A DNA stretch of 5,927 nucleotides, taken from assembly GCA_900540095.1 (NCBI GenBank), contig UQEO01000099.1:1-5927 (forward strand). The letters run 5' to 3'. Shown in pieces: positions 4,289 through 5,927 of the stretch (positions within the stretch are counted from its first letter, which is position 1; each line of letters begins with the position of its first letter). Made by a program: the position numbers and the translations under genes. The notes beneath the pieces were generated by a model. The model did not search any database and was not told the DNA's origin. It worked only from the letters and a program-made list of their open reading frames with translations. The stretch is from an uncultured Collinsella sp. (GTDB lineage Bacteria; Actinomycetota; Coriobacteriia; Coriobacteriales; Coriobacteriaceae).

Positions 4289-5927
4289 TGGCTGCCAAAC
4301 TCATCGATCTTTCCTTTACGCTCAACGGCCGCAAGGTCAAGGTTCAGATTGCCCCCGACACCATGCTCTTTACGCTGCTGCGCGAGCAGGGCTGCGCGTC
4401 GGTGCGCTGTGCCTGCGAGACCACCAACTGCGGTCTGTGCACGGTGTGGCTCGACGGCGACCCGGTGCTGAGCTGCTCGGTTCCCGCCGCCCGTGTTGAG
4501 GGCCGCTCCGTTACCACGCTCGAGGGCCTTAAGGCCGAGTCCGAGGCGCTTGCTCGCGCTATGGCTGCCGAAGGAGCCGAGCAGTGCGGTTTTTGCGCCC
4601 CCGGCCTCATCATGAACGTGTTGGCGCTTGCCCGTACCGCCAAGGAGGACCCAAGCCTCGTCGCCACGCGCGAGGAACTCTCGCGCCAGCTCGCCGGCAA
4701 CCTCTGCCGTTGCAGCGGCTACGAGAGCCAGCTGCGCGCCATCGTCCGCTTTCTCAACGAGTCCGGCGTACAGGTGGGCTTTGAGTTGCCCGAACTGCCG
4801 GTCAACGACACGAGCTCCGACGGTGTCGTGTACAAGCAGATTACCCACAAGCAGCCCAAGAAGGATTCGAAGGCCCTGCTCGAGGGTCGTCCCGTCTACA
4901 CGGGCGACCTGGTGCCCGCCGGCGCCCTGATCGTCAAGCTCAAGCGCAGCCCCTATGCCCGCGCCAAGATCCGCTCCATCGATACGTCGCGCGCTCTGAA
5001 GGTGCCCGGCGTGGTGGGCGTCTACACCTACGAGGACGTGCCCCAGCGCCGCTTTACCATCGCCGGCCAGAGCTATCCGCAGCCGAGTCCCTACGACCGC
5101 CTGATTCTCGAGAACCTCGTCCGTTACCAAAACGAGGAGGTGGCGATCGTCGCCGCCGAGACCGAGGAGGCTGCCGACAAGGCGCTCAAGCTCATCAAGG
5201 TCGACTATGAGGTGCTCGAGCCCCTGCTCGACTTTACCCAGGCGCTCGATAACGACATCGTGGTCCACCCCGAGGGCGACGTGACCTTTATGTTCCCGCA
5301 GGGCGGCGACGTCCCGCGCAACTTGGTATGCAGCGGCACGAGCGACTTTGGCGACTTGGATGAGGCCTTCGCCCAGAGCGATATCGTTTTCACCCGCACC
5401 TACACCAGCCAGGCCACGCAGACCGCGCCCATGGAGACCTTCCGCGCCTTCGCGACGACCGACGCGTTCGGGCGTATCTCGGTGACCACCTCCACGCAGG
5501 TGCCCTTCCACGTGCGTCGCATGGTCGCGCAGTCGCTCGACATTTCGCAGTCGCAGGTGCAGGTCATTAAGCCGCGCATCGGCGGCGGCTTTGGCTCCAA
5601 GCAGACGGGCTGCTGCGAGATCTTCGTTGCGTTTGTGACACAGCAGACCGGCCGTCCGAGCTACTGCTGCTACACCCGTGAGGAGACCATCACCGCGGGC
5701 AACTCGCGCCACCAGATGCAGATGACCGTTAAGCTGGGCGCCATGAACGACGGCACCATCACGGCCATCGACCTGCATACGCTGTCCAACGCCGGTGCGT
5801 ATGGCGAGCATGCCACCACGACGATCGGCCTTTCGGGCCACAAGAGCCTGCCCATCTACAACCATGTGAAGGCGAGCCGCTTTAGCTGGGACGCCGTCTA
5901 CACCAATACCAACCGCGGCGGCGCGTA
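4288..5927 (+). CDS. Fused [2Fe-2S] / molybdopterin-binding subunit of a molybdenum hydroxylase, 3' end outside window
   Basis: The frame stays open for 546 codons to the window end. GAGG (4277-4280) lies seven bases before ATG. Residues 1-155 form an XdhC/CoxS-type iron-sulfur unit: C43, C48, C51 and C63 bind the plant-type [2Fe-2S] cluster, and C100, C103, C140 and C142 (CGFC, CRC) bind the second. From about 180 the molybdopterin domains begin: GRPVYTGDL near 200, PMETFRAFA near 381-389, STQ with Q404 aligned to bovine XDH Gln767, and GGGFGSK at 432-438. The residue after this lysine, Glu802 in bovine XDH, is Q439. Electrons would flow from Mo through both clusters to the FAD subunit encoded upstream. 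The Fe-S/Mo fusion without FAD is, from memory, the layout of the proteins annotated 'selenium-dependent xanthine dehydrogenase'. The catalytic Glu and the rest of the Mo domain lie beyond the window, so the substrate remains open. Confidence 0.92.
   Translation, partial: MAAKLIDLSFTLNGRKVKVQIAPDTMLFTLLREQGCASVRCACETTNCGLCTVWLDGDPVLSCSVPAARVEGRSVTTLEGLKAESEALARAMAAEGAEQCGFCAPGLIMNVLALARTAKEDPSLVATREELSRQLAGNLCRCSGYESQLRAIVRFLNESGVQVGFELPELPVNDTSSDGVVYKQITHKQPKKDSKALLEGRPVYTGDLVPAGALIVKLKRSPYARAKIRSIDTSRALKVPGVVGVYTYEDVPQRRFTIAGQSYPQPSPYDRLILENLVRYQNEEVAIVAAETEEAADKALKLIKVDYEVLEPLLDFTQALDNDIVVHPEGDVTFMFPQGGDVPRNLVCSGTSDFGDLDEAFAQSDIVFTRTYTSQATQTAPMETFRAFATTDAFGRISVTTSTQVPFHVRRMVAQSLDISQSQVQVIKPRIGGGFGSKQTGCCEIFVAFVTQQTGRPSYCCYTREETITAGNSRHQMQMTVKLGAMNDGTITAIDLHTLSNAGAYGEHATTTIGLSGHKSLPIYNHVKASRFSWDAVYTNTNRGGA

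Noticed and set aside
4285..5865. Long open frame on the minus strand opposite the Fe-S/Mo subunit
   Set aside because: It is an antisense shadow of a gene with intact cofactor motifs, with a compositionally biased translation and no recognisable domain.
1..5927. Selenoprotein with in-frame TGA
   Set aside because: None of the identified coding regions contains an internal TGA in frame. The Sec machinery is present, but its target gene is not in this window.
1..5927. CRISPR array, phage or transposase genes
   Set aside because: No regularly spaced repeats and no integrase, transposase or phage-like coding region were seen on either strand.

Overview
The window is GC-rich chromosomal DNA from a bacterium that uses selenocysteine and makes molybdenum enzymes. 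All supported genes lie on the + strand. The base composition, the SelB/tRNA-Sec pair, the GdhA type and the molybdenum hydroxylase operon suggest an anaerobic gut actinobacterium of the Coriobacteriia, such as Collinsella or a relative. That assignment is inference: no 16S rRNA gene or other decisive marker is present.

Region 1 (1-1637) is a selenium/molybdenum block. It opens with the last 63 codons of SelB, the elongation factor that delivers Sec-tRNA. A long imperfect hairpin follows, then a tRNA-Sec gene (342-438) with its own extended -10 promoter and a long hairpin terminator. Next comes a two-gene unit: mobA (molybdopterin guanylyltransferase) and a small Cys-rich protein of the DUF3343 putative Se/S-carrier family. 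Together these genes fit the biogenesis of a selenocysteine- and Mo-bis-MGD-dependent enzyme, with formate dehydrogenase the classic example. No such enzyme is encoded in the window.

Region 2 (1638-3310) has a 259-bp intergenic stretch holding a small REP-like hairpin, a degenerate direct repeat and a weak candidate promoter. A complete gdhA (glutamate dehydrogenase, 451 aa) follows and ends at a textbook intrinsic terminator.

Region 3 (3311-5927) starts a new transcription unit with an extended -10 promoter. It encodes a molybdenum hydroxylase of the xanthine dehydrogenase family: a separate FAD subunit, then, overlapping by one base, a [2Fe-2S] domain fused to the molybdopterin-binding subunit. 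The second gene is cut by the window end after 546 codons. Electrons would pass from the Mo centre through two [2Fe-2S] clusters to FAD in the partner subunit. The residue equivalent to the purine-binding Glu802 of bovine xanthine dehydrogenase is Gln, so the substrate is uncertain.

I see no mobile-element gene, CRISPR array, rRNA or obvious novel multi-gene system. The most notable oddities are C at position 33 of the tRNA-Sec anticodon loop, the Cys-rich DUF3343 protein, two intergenic hairpin elements, and the domain fusion and active-site substitution in the hydroxylase.
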